A stretch of 64,000 nt of DNA, from assembly GCF_042432495.1 (NCBI RefSeq), contig NZ_JBHLXC010000015.1, positions 62,001 through 126,000 of the forward strand. Direction: 5' to 3'. Of the stretch, positions 11,933 to 19,327 are shown piece by piece. The notes under the pieces are model-generated. The model saw only the letters and a program-made list of their open reading frames with translations, did no database searches and was not told the origin of the DNA. A program made the translations under genes and the position numbers. The DNA comes from Pseudochelatococcus lubricantis. Lineage in GTDB: Bacteria; Pseudomonadota; Alphaproteobacteria; Rhizobiales; Beijerinckiaceae. How positions within the stretch are numbered: the stretch's first letter is position 1; each line of letters opens with the position of its first letter.

Positions 11933-12099
11933 CATCGTCTCCGTAACATTGATCCGGAGCATCGGCGGCCAAGCACACCGGCCCACCGTCATCGCATGGG
12001 GAGTTTACAGTGCTGTCTTCCGATTTACTTTTCCCCCTGTACGATCTCACAAAGCCGACGCCAGCTAATTGACGTCGATCAACGGGAATCATTCCTGCA

Positions 12100-13056
12100 T
12101 CACGCCGCACTTGCCGCCACGGCCGCAGGCTTCCTGTGCGCCGAAATGCATGAGACGACGCTCAGGACGACCAGCGCGAAGGCCGCGCTCTCAAGGGGGG
12201 TGGGCAGACGCTGCTCCCACAGGAAACCGTAGACCAGCGCGAACAGCGTCTCGAACAGGATCATCTGGCCGACGAGCGTCAGCGGCAGCAGCCTGCTCAT
12301 CCGGTTCCAGAACACGTTACCGACAATGGACGCGAGCAGCGCCACGCCCGCGCATATCGCGGCAAGCTGCGCCCACGCCGCCGGGGAGTGGCCGCCGCTG
12401 CCGAAAGCGAAGGCCAGCGGAACGAGAACGAGCGCCTGCACGCCCGTCACCACGCCCGTGAGCAGGTTCCAGTCATGGCCCGAGACGTTGTCGAGGCGCG
12501 CCAGCCAGCGACTGTTGCCGACGGCGAAGGCAGTCCACGACACGAGGGCGCCGATGGCGCACAGCAGCCCCGCAACCTGCGCGCCGGGGGAGCCGGATAC
12601 CGGCACCGCCAGCGCCTGCCAGCCGATGCAGACGACGCCGGCGACGCACAGCAGGAGCGACGGCACGAGCCGCCGCAGCGGCACGGCATCCCGGTCCCGG
12701 CTCCCGACGATCGTCACCGCGACCGGCAGGAAGCCGATGACGAGGGACGTCATGGCGATGCCGCCCGTCTGCACCGCGCTCACCAGCAGGATATAGTAGA
12801 GCGTGTTGCCGGCCAGGGCGAGCCACGCCAGCGCCAGCCATTCCCGCCGCGTCAGATTCTGCGCGAGCCTGCGCCAGCGCGGCGCGATCAGGATGGCGGA
12901 GATCAGGCCGTAAAAGAGATAGCGACCCGCGGCGAGATGAAGCGGGCCGAAGTCGCGCACAAGCTCCGGCGCGAGGAACACCAGCCCCCACAGCGCACCA
13001 GCGGCCATGCCGCACGCGATTCCCGCCAACGTCCTTTTTCCGTCCGACATCTGCAT
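12100..13056 (-). CDS. EamA/DMT-superfamily transporter
   Basis: 318 residues with ten predicted hydrophobic helices in two repeated halves. Examples are IACGMAAGALWGLVFLAPEL at the start and LVGQMILFETLFALVYGFLWEQ near the end, the latter being the conserved EamA second-half motif. Such proteins export or import small metabolites across the inner membrane by an unknown coupling ion. The start at 13056 or at the in-frame ATG two codons later is possible. No regulator or enzyme is next to it, so the substrate is open. The 210 bases to the divergent DUF1345 gene should hold both promoters. Confidence 0.88.
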   Translation of the reverse strand: MQMSDGKRTLAGIACGMAAGALWGLVFLAPELVRDFGPLHLAAGRYLFYGLISAILIAPRWRRLAQNLTRREWLALAWLALAGNTLYYILLVSAVQTGGIAMTSLVIGFLPVAVTIVGSRDRDAVPLRRLVPSLLLCVAGVVCIGWQALAVPVSGSPGAQVAGLLCAIGALVSWTAFAVGNSRWLARLDNVSGHDWNLLTGVVTGVQALVLVPLAFAFGSGGHSPAAWAQLAAICAGVALLASIVGNVFWNRMSRLLPLTLVGQMILFETLFALVYGFLWEQRLPTPLESAAFALVVLSVVSCISAHRKPAAVAASAA

Positions 13057-13267
13057 CTCCGCCCGGGCGGCGGGCCGAAAACCGGAACCGTGCCGTGGGC
13101 TTGTTAAGAACCTTTGTCAGGAGTTCTTATTATGCATCCGGATTGCCGTCATCAACCGCCGGTATCATCGGCGCCGGAAATTCGCCCTTCCCCGCCGGAG
13201 CCCATTGCGGGACGGCCGGCTTTCCGGGATAAACCGACAAGACCTGTTTGCTGGCGGAGTCGTATCC

Positions 13268-13936
13268 ATGTCTAACCGTAACGCGGCGGCAAGCCGCCGG
13301 CGGGTGGGGAACATCATCGCGCCACCCCGGTTCATCGCGTTCGCCATCATTCTGCTGGTAGCGGGCGCAGTGGCGATCCCGGTCCTCGGCTGGCGGCTCG
13401 GCTTCATGGCCGGTTTCGATGCCGCCGCGCTGCTCTTCCTCGCATCGTGCTGGCCGCTGCTCGACAACGAGCCGAGCGAGATGCGCACGGCGGCCAAGTT
13501 CAACGACGCCAACCGGGCCGGCCTGCTCGCGCTGACCAGCCTCGTCACCCTCGTCATCCTCGCCGCCGTGGCCAGCATCCTGACGCAGGGCGGCGCCCGC
13601 GACCCGCTCACCATCGCCCTGATCGTCGCGACGCTCATGCTGGCGTGGGCGTTCAGCAACGCCATCTACACGCTGCACTACGCGCACCTGTTCTACACCT
13701 CCGGCGACGAGGGCAAGGACCGGGGCGGACTGTCTTTCCCCGGAACACCCGAGCCCAATTACGTCGACTTCGTGTACTTCGCCTTCTGCCTCGGCATGGC
13801 CTTCCAGACCTCGGACGTCGCGGTCACCGACTCCCGCCTGCGCATGGCCGTGACGGTGCACTGCATCGCGGCCTTCATCTTCAACCTGGGCATCATCGCC
13901 TTCAGCATCAACGTGCTGGGCGGCGGAGGAGGATGA
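13268..13936 (+). CDS. DUF1345 membrane protein
   Basis: 222 residues with about five transmembrane helices. The pattern EPNYVDFVYFAFCLGMAFQTSDV, with NAIYTLHYAHLFY before it, is characteristic of DUF1345, a family of bacterial integral membrane proteins without assigned function. The ATG at 13268 follows a GGCGGAG site and fits the first hydrophobic segment; a longer in-frame upstream reading (from 13007) overlaps the divergent transporter gene and is not credible. The C-terminus ends in a run of glycines. It converges with the secreted DUF1311 protein 20 bases downstream. Confidence 0.85.
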   Translation: MSNRNAAASRRRVGNIIAPPRFIAFAIILLVAGAVAIPVLGWRLGFMAGFDAAALLFLASCWPLLDNEPSEMRTAAKFNDANRAGLLALTSLVTLVILAAVASILTQGGARDPLTIALIVATLMLAWAFSNAIYTLHYAHLFYTSGDEGKDRGGLSFPGTPEPNYVDFVYFAFCLGMAFQTSDVAVTDSRLRMAVTVHCIAAFIFNLGIIAFSINVLGGGGG

Positions 13937-13955
13937 CGCGGCGGGCGCGTCCGGC

Positions 13956-14357
13956 TCATTTCGGCGAGAAGAACCTGCCGTATTCCTGCAATTCGCCGGT
14001 TCGGGCAGCGATGACCTTCGCGCGGCACTCGCTGAAGTTCAGCACCTGCCCTTCCCGCCCCCAATCGCCGTTGGCATAGAAGTTACAGGACGATTCCTTG
14101 TAGGCGTTCCAGAGACGCTGCTCCGCCAGCAGATCGGTCTTGGTCTGGCCGTCCGTCTGGCCGTAAACCTGGTGCCATACCTTGTTCAACTTGGCATCCT
14201 CGCGCGCGACCCAATCGCCGCCGCATTGCGCCCACGCGGTATTCGTGCCGTCCGCCTTGGCGATGCACTGGTCATACGTGGCATCGGCCAGCGCCGATCC
14301 GCTCGCGGCAACCAGAAATGCGATGGCTGAAAGCGCCAGTCCGGAAAATCGTCTCAC
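13956..14357 (-). CDS. Secreted LprI/DUF1311-like protein
   Basis: 133 residues with a cleavable signal peptide (hydrophobic residues 5-23, then ALA-D cleavage). The mature part has the DUF1311 signature: LNKVWHQVYG, LLAEQRLWNAYKESSC with a conserved Cys, and a C-terminal SECRAKVIAART. Family members include lysozyme inhibitor-type LprI proteins in the periplasm. Four cysteines in the mature part could form two disulphides. It is a single gene whose start is preceded by GGAGACACAAC. Function beyond periplasmic location is inference. Confidence 0.85.
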   Translation of the reverse strand: MRRFSGLALSAIAFLVAASGSALADATYDQCIAKADGTNTAWAQCGGDWVAREDAKLNKVWHQVYGQTDGQTKTDLLAEQRLWNAYKESSCNFYANGDWGREGQVLNFSECRAKVIAARTGELQEYGRFFSPK

Positions 14358-14512
14358 GTTGTGTCTCCTGAATGTACGTTGGAAACCCCGCCGGGGTCCG
14401 CGTGGCTTCCGGCCGGAAATTCTGACCGCAGTATGCTATAGTCGGGCGAGGCCGGCGCGGGGTATCTCTTCCCTTTTTGTGCAGACGGCCCGGTGAGGCT
14501 GTGCAGGACCGG

Positions 14513-14908
14513 ATGTCGAAGAAGATCCTGACCATCGATGGCAACGCCATCAGCGACATTCCCTCGCTCTACGAGGAGATCAATCGTGTATTCATGGCTG
14601 GGGAAGACTGGAAACTCGGCCCGAGCCTGGATGCGCTGGACGACATGCTCTACGGAGATTATGGCGCCGCCAAAGGCGACGAGCCCGTCGTTCTGATCTG
14701 GCAGAACATGGACAAGAACAGGGCCGACCTGGGATTCGAGGCGACACGGGAATTCTATCGCGAGAAGCTGAGGCGCCCCGAAATCTTCGATCTCGAACGG
14801 ATAAGCAGAGACCTCGACGCACTGGAAAGGGGCGCCGGCCCGACATACTTCGAAATCGTGCTGCAGATCATCGCCGGCCATCCCCATATCGAACTGCTTG
14901 CCCGTTAA
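14513..14908 (+). CDS. Barstar-family ribonuclease inhibitor, orphan
   Basis: 131 residues, acidic. The segment KKILTIDGNAISDIPSLYEEINRVF and the core LDALDDMLYGDYG match barstar, which blocks extracellular ribonucleases such as barnase by covering the active site with acidic residues. The N-terminal beta-alpha-beta order fits PF01337; the protein is about 40 residues longer than barstar itself, with an extra C-terminal helix pair. The ATG at 14513 follows CAGGACCGG. No barnase-like or polymorphic-toxin gene is adjacent, so it is an orphan immunity or antitoxin-like protein. Confidence 0.78.
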   Translation: MSKKILTIDGNAISDIPSLYEEINRVFMAGEDWKLGPSLDALDDMLYGDYGAAKGDEPVVLIWQNMDKNRADLGFEATREFYREKLRRPEIFDLERISRDLDALERGAGPTYFEIVLQIIAGHPHIELLAR

Positions 14909-15054
14909 GGATTGTCCGCATTCAGCGATTACCTTTGGTGTCCGTTCCGATGCATGGTCTCCACATGAGATGACACCGACAGACCGCCCGCGCGCGATGC
15001 GCGGGCACGCCGTGGCGGACATCCGCAGTGTCGACGCCGCCAGGGCAGTTTGCG

Positions 15055-15675
15055 TCAACGGAGCAGCGGCTTTCCGACCGGCAGGACGTCATAGCCGAAA
15101 ACATCGATGAAGATCGTATGCGCCATGACATAGAGCGCGAGAGCCGAGCAGATCATCAGCTCGTAACCGGCGATGACATTGAAGACGGGCGCGCCGAAAT
15201 GCCCGATGACCAGCAGGATGAAGCCGATCAGCAGCGTAATGAAGACGAGTCCGAGCCCGGCGCTGATGCGCATGGCGCCTATCGTCATGATCGCCGTATA
15301 GATCGTCCAGACGACGAGGAACCAGCCCAAGTCCGAGGCGCTGACCGGAAAGAGATCCATCGCGCTGGCGATCTGGATGAGGCTGAGCGCGATCCAGAAG
15401 GAGCCATAGGACGTGAAGGCGCTGTAGCCGAAATTGTTGCCGGTCTTCGCTTCCTGCAAACCGGCGATGAGCTGCGCCAGACCGCCGAACACGATGCCAA
15501 GCCAGATCACTGGACCAAGCGAGACCCACCCGACATTGTGGAATTGCAGAAGCAGCGTGGCCATGCCGAAGCCTGCCAGGCCGACGACAGCCGGGTTGCC
15601 GTGCCTGGTCACTTCGGGCGTGGCGACAGGCGCGGCTGCAATTGGGGGAGACTGTGAAGCGAGGGTCATATTCAT
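15055..15675 (-). CDS. satP: Acetate/succinate permease SatP (GPR1/FUN34/YaaH family)
   Basis: 206 residues with six transmembrane helices after a 28-residue cytoplasmic N-terminus. The family signature NPAVVGLAGFGMATLLLQFHN (NPxPLGL type) opens the first helix, and the pattern GNNFGYSAFTSYGSFW matches the conserved second motif. These proteins are proton-coupled acetate or succinate channels in the inner membrane. The gene stands alone with no acetate-metabolism neighbour. The start codon is preceded by GGGACGTCCC. Confidence 0.92.
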   Translation of the reverse strand: MNMTLASQSPPIAAAPVATPEVTRHGNPAVVGLAGFGMATLLLQFHNVGWVSLGPVIWLGIVFGGLAQLIAGLQEAKTGNNFGYSAFTSYGSFWIALSLIQIASAMDLFPVSASDLGWFLVVWTIYTAIMTIGAMRISAGLGLVFITLLIGFILLVIGHFGAPVFNVIAGYELMICSALALYVMAHTIFIDVFGYDVLPVGKPLLR

Positions 15676-15832
15676 GGGACGTCCCTGGAATTGAGTGGCT
15701 TCGGAAAAAGCGGCGTTTCCAGTTCGGGACTTATACCGGGTGGTGGTGACGGTTTAATTTTGGGGAGTCACGTATCGCAGCCGCCGGCTGGTGGGGAGAG
15801 CCTGTTGCGCCATGTCCCCGGGGAAGAGGGCT

Positions 15833-15866
15833 TGACAAGTCAATAAACACGTTCAATAAACATGTT
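15833..15866 (+). promoter_or_regulatory. Promoter with tandem 13-bp operator-like repeat
   Basis: A TTGACA box (15833-15838) is followed by two direct repeats, CAATAAACACGTT (15841-15853) and CAATAAACATGTT (15854-15866), differing at one base. The repeats cover the place where the -10 box would be. Such arrangements are typical of TetR-type control of RND efflux operons. Only an RND remnant lies downstream and no tetR gene is next to it, so this looks like a stranded promoter. This is inference from layout. Confidence 0.45.
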
Positions 15867-16257
15867 CATTGATGGCACGCGCCTGTGCGTCATGCCGCGG
15901 GTAAATGAAAAACCCGGCGGGATGCGCGCGACGCTGCCAATGGGGCATTCGATCGAGACGGGCAGCGCCGTGGAGAAATCGGAAAAGGGAAGTTCCTCGG
16001 TTTTCGCGGCCATCCCGGTCAAGCTGATCGTCATTATCACCCTGCTCATGATGCAGCTTCAGAGCCTCAGCCGCATGGGACTTGCCATCCTGATGACCCG
16101 CTTCGGCGTCGTCGGCATCGTGGCCGCGCTGCAGCCGACAGGCGCGCCCATGGGATTTGTGGCGCAACGCGGCATCATCGCGCTCTCGGGCATGATCATC
16201 CGCAACGCCGTCATCCTGATCCAGACAGCCGAGGAGAGCGTAGGAGATATGTTATGA
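15862..16257 (+). pseudogene. Remnant of RND efflux pump permease (C-terminal part)
   Basis: 131 codons whose middle (about residues 24-125) matches the C-terminal membrane half of RND/HAE transporters. The order is LPMGHSIETGSAVEKSEKG, then the ITLLMMQLQSLSRM helix, then PMGFVAQRGIIALSGMIIRN with AVILI. A complete pump is over 1000 residues, so about 90% is missing, along with the adaptor gene. The match stops abruptly after ILIQTAEES. The ATG at 15862 lies inside the operator-like repeat, so it is unlikely to be a genuine start. The end overlaps the next ORF by ATGA. It is a deletion relic, probably untranslated or non-functional. Confidence 0.8.
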
Positions 16258-16721
16258 CATCACGAGACCTAATATTCCCTACAGCGACAGAGACCGCGCA
16301 AAACGCACGGCAAAAACGCGAGGCCGAACAGGAGCGCCTGCGCCGGTTTCGGGCAAGCGGCGATATTTCAGTCGCCCGCGCGGAACTCGTCGAATCTCTT
16401 CTGTTGCCGGACGACTTCAAGGTCGACGAAGCCGTGCGGCATGTCGCGATCCTGATCCGCTCTGCCAGCGAACGAGGCCTGATCGAGACTCTCGTTTACC
16501 GCTTCCCGAGCGAAGTACTCGCGGATCGCGGCAGGGCGATCATCGCCGGCGACGCGGACTGGCCGGACTCTCTGCGCGGACAGCCATTGGTCATGTATAA
16601 CCTCTGGCGAGAGCACCTGAAGCCGCTGGGCTATGGCCTGCGCATCGAGATTCTGGACTACCGTAACGATCTGCCCGGCGATGTCGGCGCGTTCATGTTC
16701 TGGGGCGCGGGCGATAGCTGA
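16254..16721 (+). CDS. Hypothetical protein
   Basis: 155 residues, soluble, not recognised. The N-terminal third is charged and helical (ARQKREAEQERLRRF). The rest looks like a compact alpha/beta domain containing LIETLVYRFPSEVLADRGRA and LRIEILDYRNDLPGD. An AGGAG site stands before the ATG, and the start overlaps the RND remnant by ATGA. Codon use is like the neighbours. It may be an old neighbour brought next to the RND promoter by deletion. It could be expressed from that promoter. Confidence 0.55.
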   Translation: MTSRDLIFPTATETAQNARQKREAEQERLRRFRASGDISVARAELVESLLLPDDFKVDEAVRHVAILIRSASERGLIETLVYRFPSEVLADRGRAIIAGDADWPDSLRGQPLVMYNLWREHLKPLGYGLRIEILDYRNDLPGDVGAFMFWGAGDS

Positions 16722-16738
16722 TCGGCGAACTCTTACGG

Positions 16739-16806
16739 TCAGAATTCGCTCAAAGTAAGGAATCAGGAATCTGTCCTCTTTCAACGCAAACAGGACAGAT
16801 TCTAGA
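16739..16806 (+). repeat. Composite palindromic repeat, copy 2 (short form)
   Basis: Contains the conserved block TCAGAATTCGCTCAAAGTAAG followed by the hairpin GAATCTGTCCTCTTT / AAACAGGACAGATTC, with one arm mismatch compared with the other copies. The GCGCGTTCC left module is missing. The right end CTAG (16802-16805) supplies the TAG stop codon of the minus-strand IclR gene. It sits between two genes ending towards each other, a place where a terminator is expected. Confidence 0.85.
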
Positions 16807-17569
16807 GCCCGTTCAGCTGAGCGACAGGCTGGTCGAGATGCTGGCGCATGATGCGGGCGATGTCGCTTGCGGCATCGTCCCTGAGACCGCCGATGGGGGC
16901 CAGCACGGATACGGCTGCCTCGCAGTTGAACAGCTGTTCTGAATACGCCGGCACGGAGAGCGTCAGGTTGGCGATGTCCATGGAGTCGCGTCGGCCGTAG
17001 ACGAAACCGTCCCGGCGGAACTGCGCTATCTCTGCCCGGATCACGGCGGGGTCCACGTTCCAGACCCCATAGCGCGGCTCGTTGATCTTCAGGGCGCGCT
17101 CGCAGGCTTCCGACGGCATCATGGCCAGAAACACCACGCCGGCGAGGCCGACGCCGAGCGGCAGACGCCCGCCGACGCCCTGGATGAGGGATTGCGCCGT
17201 GATCACGCCCGTCTGGAAGTCGAGACAGACGGTATCGAGCCCCGCCCGCACCATCAGGAAGCTTGAGAGCCCCGTTTCGGCGGTGATCGACATCAGGGCG
17301 GGCCGGAAAACGGTCACCAGATCGTTGATGGACGGCGTGCGATGAGCGAGCGCGTAGATGGCCGGGCCGAGCCGGTAATTGCCGCGCCGGCCGGTCTGGT
17401 CTACGAGGCCGTATTCCGCCAGGGAGACAAGCGCGCGGTGCACGGCGGACTTGGCGTCACCCGTCGCTTCCGCGAGGCTGGCGAGGCTCATGCCTGCCGT
17501 GCCCGCGCCGCCGAGGGTGATCAGGATCTCAGCGGCGCGCTGAACATTGGATGATGCCTTCTTGTTCAT
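16802..17569 (-). CDS. IclR-family transcriptional regulator
   Basis: 255 residues from the ATG at 17569 (MNKKASSNVQRAAEIL). An in-frame ATG at 17647 would put a strong terminator inside the gene and is rejected. The N-terminal winged helix (about 8-70: MSLASLAEATGDAKSAVHRALVSL) and C-terminal effector domain (about 85-250, with PLGVGLAGVVFLAMM) are typical of IclR. It is the last gene on the minus strand of the hyu island, separated from hyuB by a terminator. It is the natural candidate to regulate the divergent hyuA/ABC-transporter promoter. The effector is probably the island's substrate or a breakdown product. Its stop is the repeat-borne TAG. Confidence 0.9.
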   Translation of the reverse strand: MNKKASSNVQRAAEILITLGGAGTAGMSLASLAEATGDAKSAVHRALVSLAEYGLVDQTGRRGNYRLGPAIYALAHRTPSINDLVTVFRPALMSITAETGLSSFLMVRAGLDTVCLDFQTGVITAQSLIQGVGGRLPLGVGLAGVVFLAMMPSEACERALKINEPRYGVWNVDPAVIRAEIAQFRRDGFVYGRRDSMDIANLTLSVPAYSEQLFNCEAAVSVLAPIGGLRDDAASDIARIMRQHLDQPVAQLNGL

Positions 17570-17612
17570 GACAGCACGGACCCGCGATACAGTCGCTACG
17601 GACAAGTCTTTG

Positions 17613-17642
17613 AAAAAAGGGGCGGAAGACCGCCCCTTTTTT
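17613..17642. terminator. Rho-independent terminator after hyuAB
   Basis: A perfect stem, GGGGCGG-AAGA-CCGCCCC, flanked by A6 on one side and T6 on the other, so it works in both directions. It lies between the hyuB stop and the iclR start. It would end the hyuAB transcript and insulate iclR. Confidence 0.93.
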
Positions 17643-17698
17643 CTCATGTGGCGTGTTCGGCGGCGCGTGTCAATCGCGGCACCGGGAAGACGCCGGCG

Positions 17699-19327
17699 CT
17701 ACGCGGAGAAGCGGCCCTCGCGGACGTCGCGCTGATGCGCTTCCGGATTCCGCCGGCTGGCCGGGCCGTATCCACCCGCCCCCGGCGTGACGATTTCGAG
17801 CAGGTCGCCGGGCTTCAGATCCGCCGAGCCATTCTCGAAGGCGTCGCGGTCGCCGTTGAGCGTGAAGTAGCCGGAAGCGCCGGCACCGCCGCCGTCGAGC
17901 CCCCACGGGCGCGACACGAGGCGCGAGCCCATCACCTGGACACGGCACTCCGCCTCGGCCCTGTAGACGCGCCGCAGGCCGAGACCGCCGACGAAGGTGC
18001 CCTCGCCGCCGGAGCCGTCCACCAGCTCGTAGCGCATGAGAGTAATCGGGTACTCGGTCTCCATCGCCTCGACAGGCAGGTTCGAGGTGTTCGTCATGTG
18101 GACATGAACGCCGTCGAGGCCATCCTTGTTGAAACGCGCGCCGTTGCCACCGCCGATCGTCTCCAGGTAGACCCAGAGCGCTTTGTCCGGGCGGCGCCCG
18201 TCGAAGCTCGCGACCGCGACCGAGCCGTTTGCCGCTGCCGTCACCCGGTTGGGAACGACCTGCGCGAACGCGCCGTGGATCAGGTCGACGACGCGCTGGC
18301 AGGCGGTGATGCGGCCATCGACCGCCGCCGGATGCGCACAACGCAGGATTGTGCCTTCCTCGGCCGTGACGTGGATGGGCCGCGCCAGCCCGGCATTCGG
18401 CAGAACGGTGGGGTCGACCACCGTCTTGACCGCGTAGTATACGGTGGCGAGCAGCGCCGTGTACACGACGTTGAGGCCGGCGCGCACCTGCGGCGGGCTG
18501 ACGAAGTCGAGATGGACCTCATCGCCCTTGACCTCGATCGTCACGGAAAACGCCAGCGGGGTGGCCAGCGATTCGCTGTCGAAAGTATCGCTGAAGCGGT
18601 AGGTGCCGTCGGGAATCGCGCTGATGCCGGCGCGCATCTTGCGCTCGGCGTAGTCCATCAGCTCGGCGCCCGCCGCCAGCACGGTGTCGGTGCCGTACTT
18701 CGCGCACAGTTCGGTCATGCGGGTGACACCGAGGCGGTTGGCCGCCGTCTGCGCCCGCAGGTCCGAGATGCGCTCCGCCGGCACCTGGCAGTTCAGCAGG
18801 AACAGGCGCTGCACGTCCTCCTGCAGCACGCCCTTGTTGTAGAGGCGGACCGGCGGAATGCGCAGGCCCTCCTGATAGATGTGCGCGTGTCCGCGGTCGG
18901 CGAAGTCGGAATGATGGGCGGTGTTGATGGCCCAGGCGACCAGCCTGCCCTCCGCGAAGATGGGCTCCGCCACCACGATATCCGGCAGGTGGGTGCCGCC
19001 GCCCTCATAGGCGTCGTTGCCCATGAAGATATCGCCCGGCGCGATGTTCTCCAGCCCGTAATGCTTCAGCACGTGGGGAATGAAGTCAATGAAGCTGCCG
19101 AGATGCATGGGGATGTGTTCGGCCTGGCACAGCATCAGACCATGCGCGTCGAACAGCGCGGTCGAACAATCGCGCCGTTCCTTGATGTTGGTCGAGTAGC
19201 TGGCACGCACCAGTGCCTCGCCCATTTCTTCCACGATCGAGGCGAAGGCCGAACCGATCACCTCGATGGTGATCGGGTTGAGGCGGCTTGCAGGGGCGGC
19301 CTCGGCGTGCGGCAAGGACTGTTGCAT
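17699..19327 (-). CDS. hyuB: Hydantoinase B/oxoprolinase-type subunit
   Basis: 542 residues, the usual length of HyuB proteins. Together with HyuA it forms an ATP-dependent amidohydrolase of the N-methylhydantoinase/5-oxoprolinase/acetone-carboxylase superfamily. Family text includes NPITIEVIGSAFASIVEEMGEAL at the start, ERRDCSTALFDAHG, GDIFMGNDAYEGGGTHLPDI and the C-terminal LKPGDLLEIVTPGAGGYG. The ATG overlaps the hyuA stop codon by one base (TAATG), so the subunits are translationally coupled. Substrate choice within the superfamily cannot be made from sequence; hydantoins, 5-oxoproline and related lactams are possible. Confidence 0.92.
   Translation of the reverse strand: MQQSLPHAEAAPASRLNPITIEVIGSAFASIVEEMGEALVRASYSTNIKERRDCSTALFDAHGLMLCQAEHIPMHLGSFIDFIPHVLKHYGLENIAPGDIFMGNDAYEGGGTHLPDIVVAEPIFAEGRLVAWAINTAHHSDFADRGHAHIYQEGLRIPPVRLYNKGVLQEDVQRLFLLNCQVPAERISDLRAQTAANRLGVTRMTELCAKYGTDTVLAAGAELMDYAERKMRAGISAIPDGTYRFSDTFDSESLATPLAFSVTIEVKGDEVHLDFVSPPQVRAGLNVVYTALLATVYYAVKTVVDPTVLPNAGLARPIHVTAEEGTILRCAHPAAVDGRITACQRVVDLIHGAFAQVVPNRVTAAANGSVAVASFDGRRPDKALWVYLETIGGGNGARFNKDGLDGVHVHMTNTSNLPVEAMETEYPITLMRYELVDGSGGEGTFVGGLGLRRVYRAEAECRVQVMGSRLVSRPWGLDGGGAGASGYFTLNGDRDAFENGSADLKPGDLLEIVTPGAGGYGPASRRNPEAHQRDVREGRFSA

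Noticed and set aside
17569..17647. Upstream ATG of the iclR gene at 17647
   Set aside because: It would place the strong bidirectional terminator (17613-17642) inside the coding sequence.
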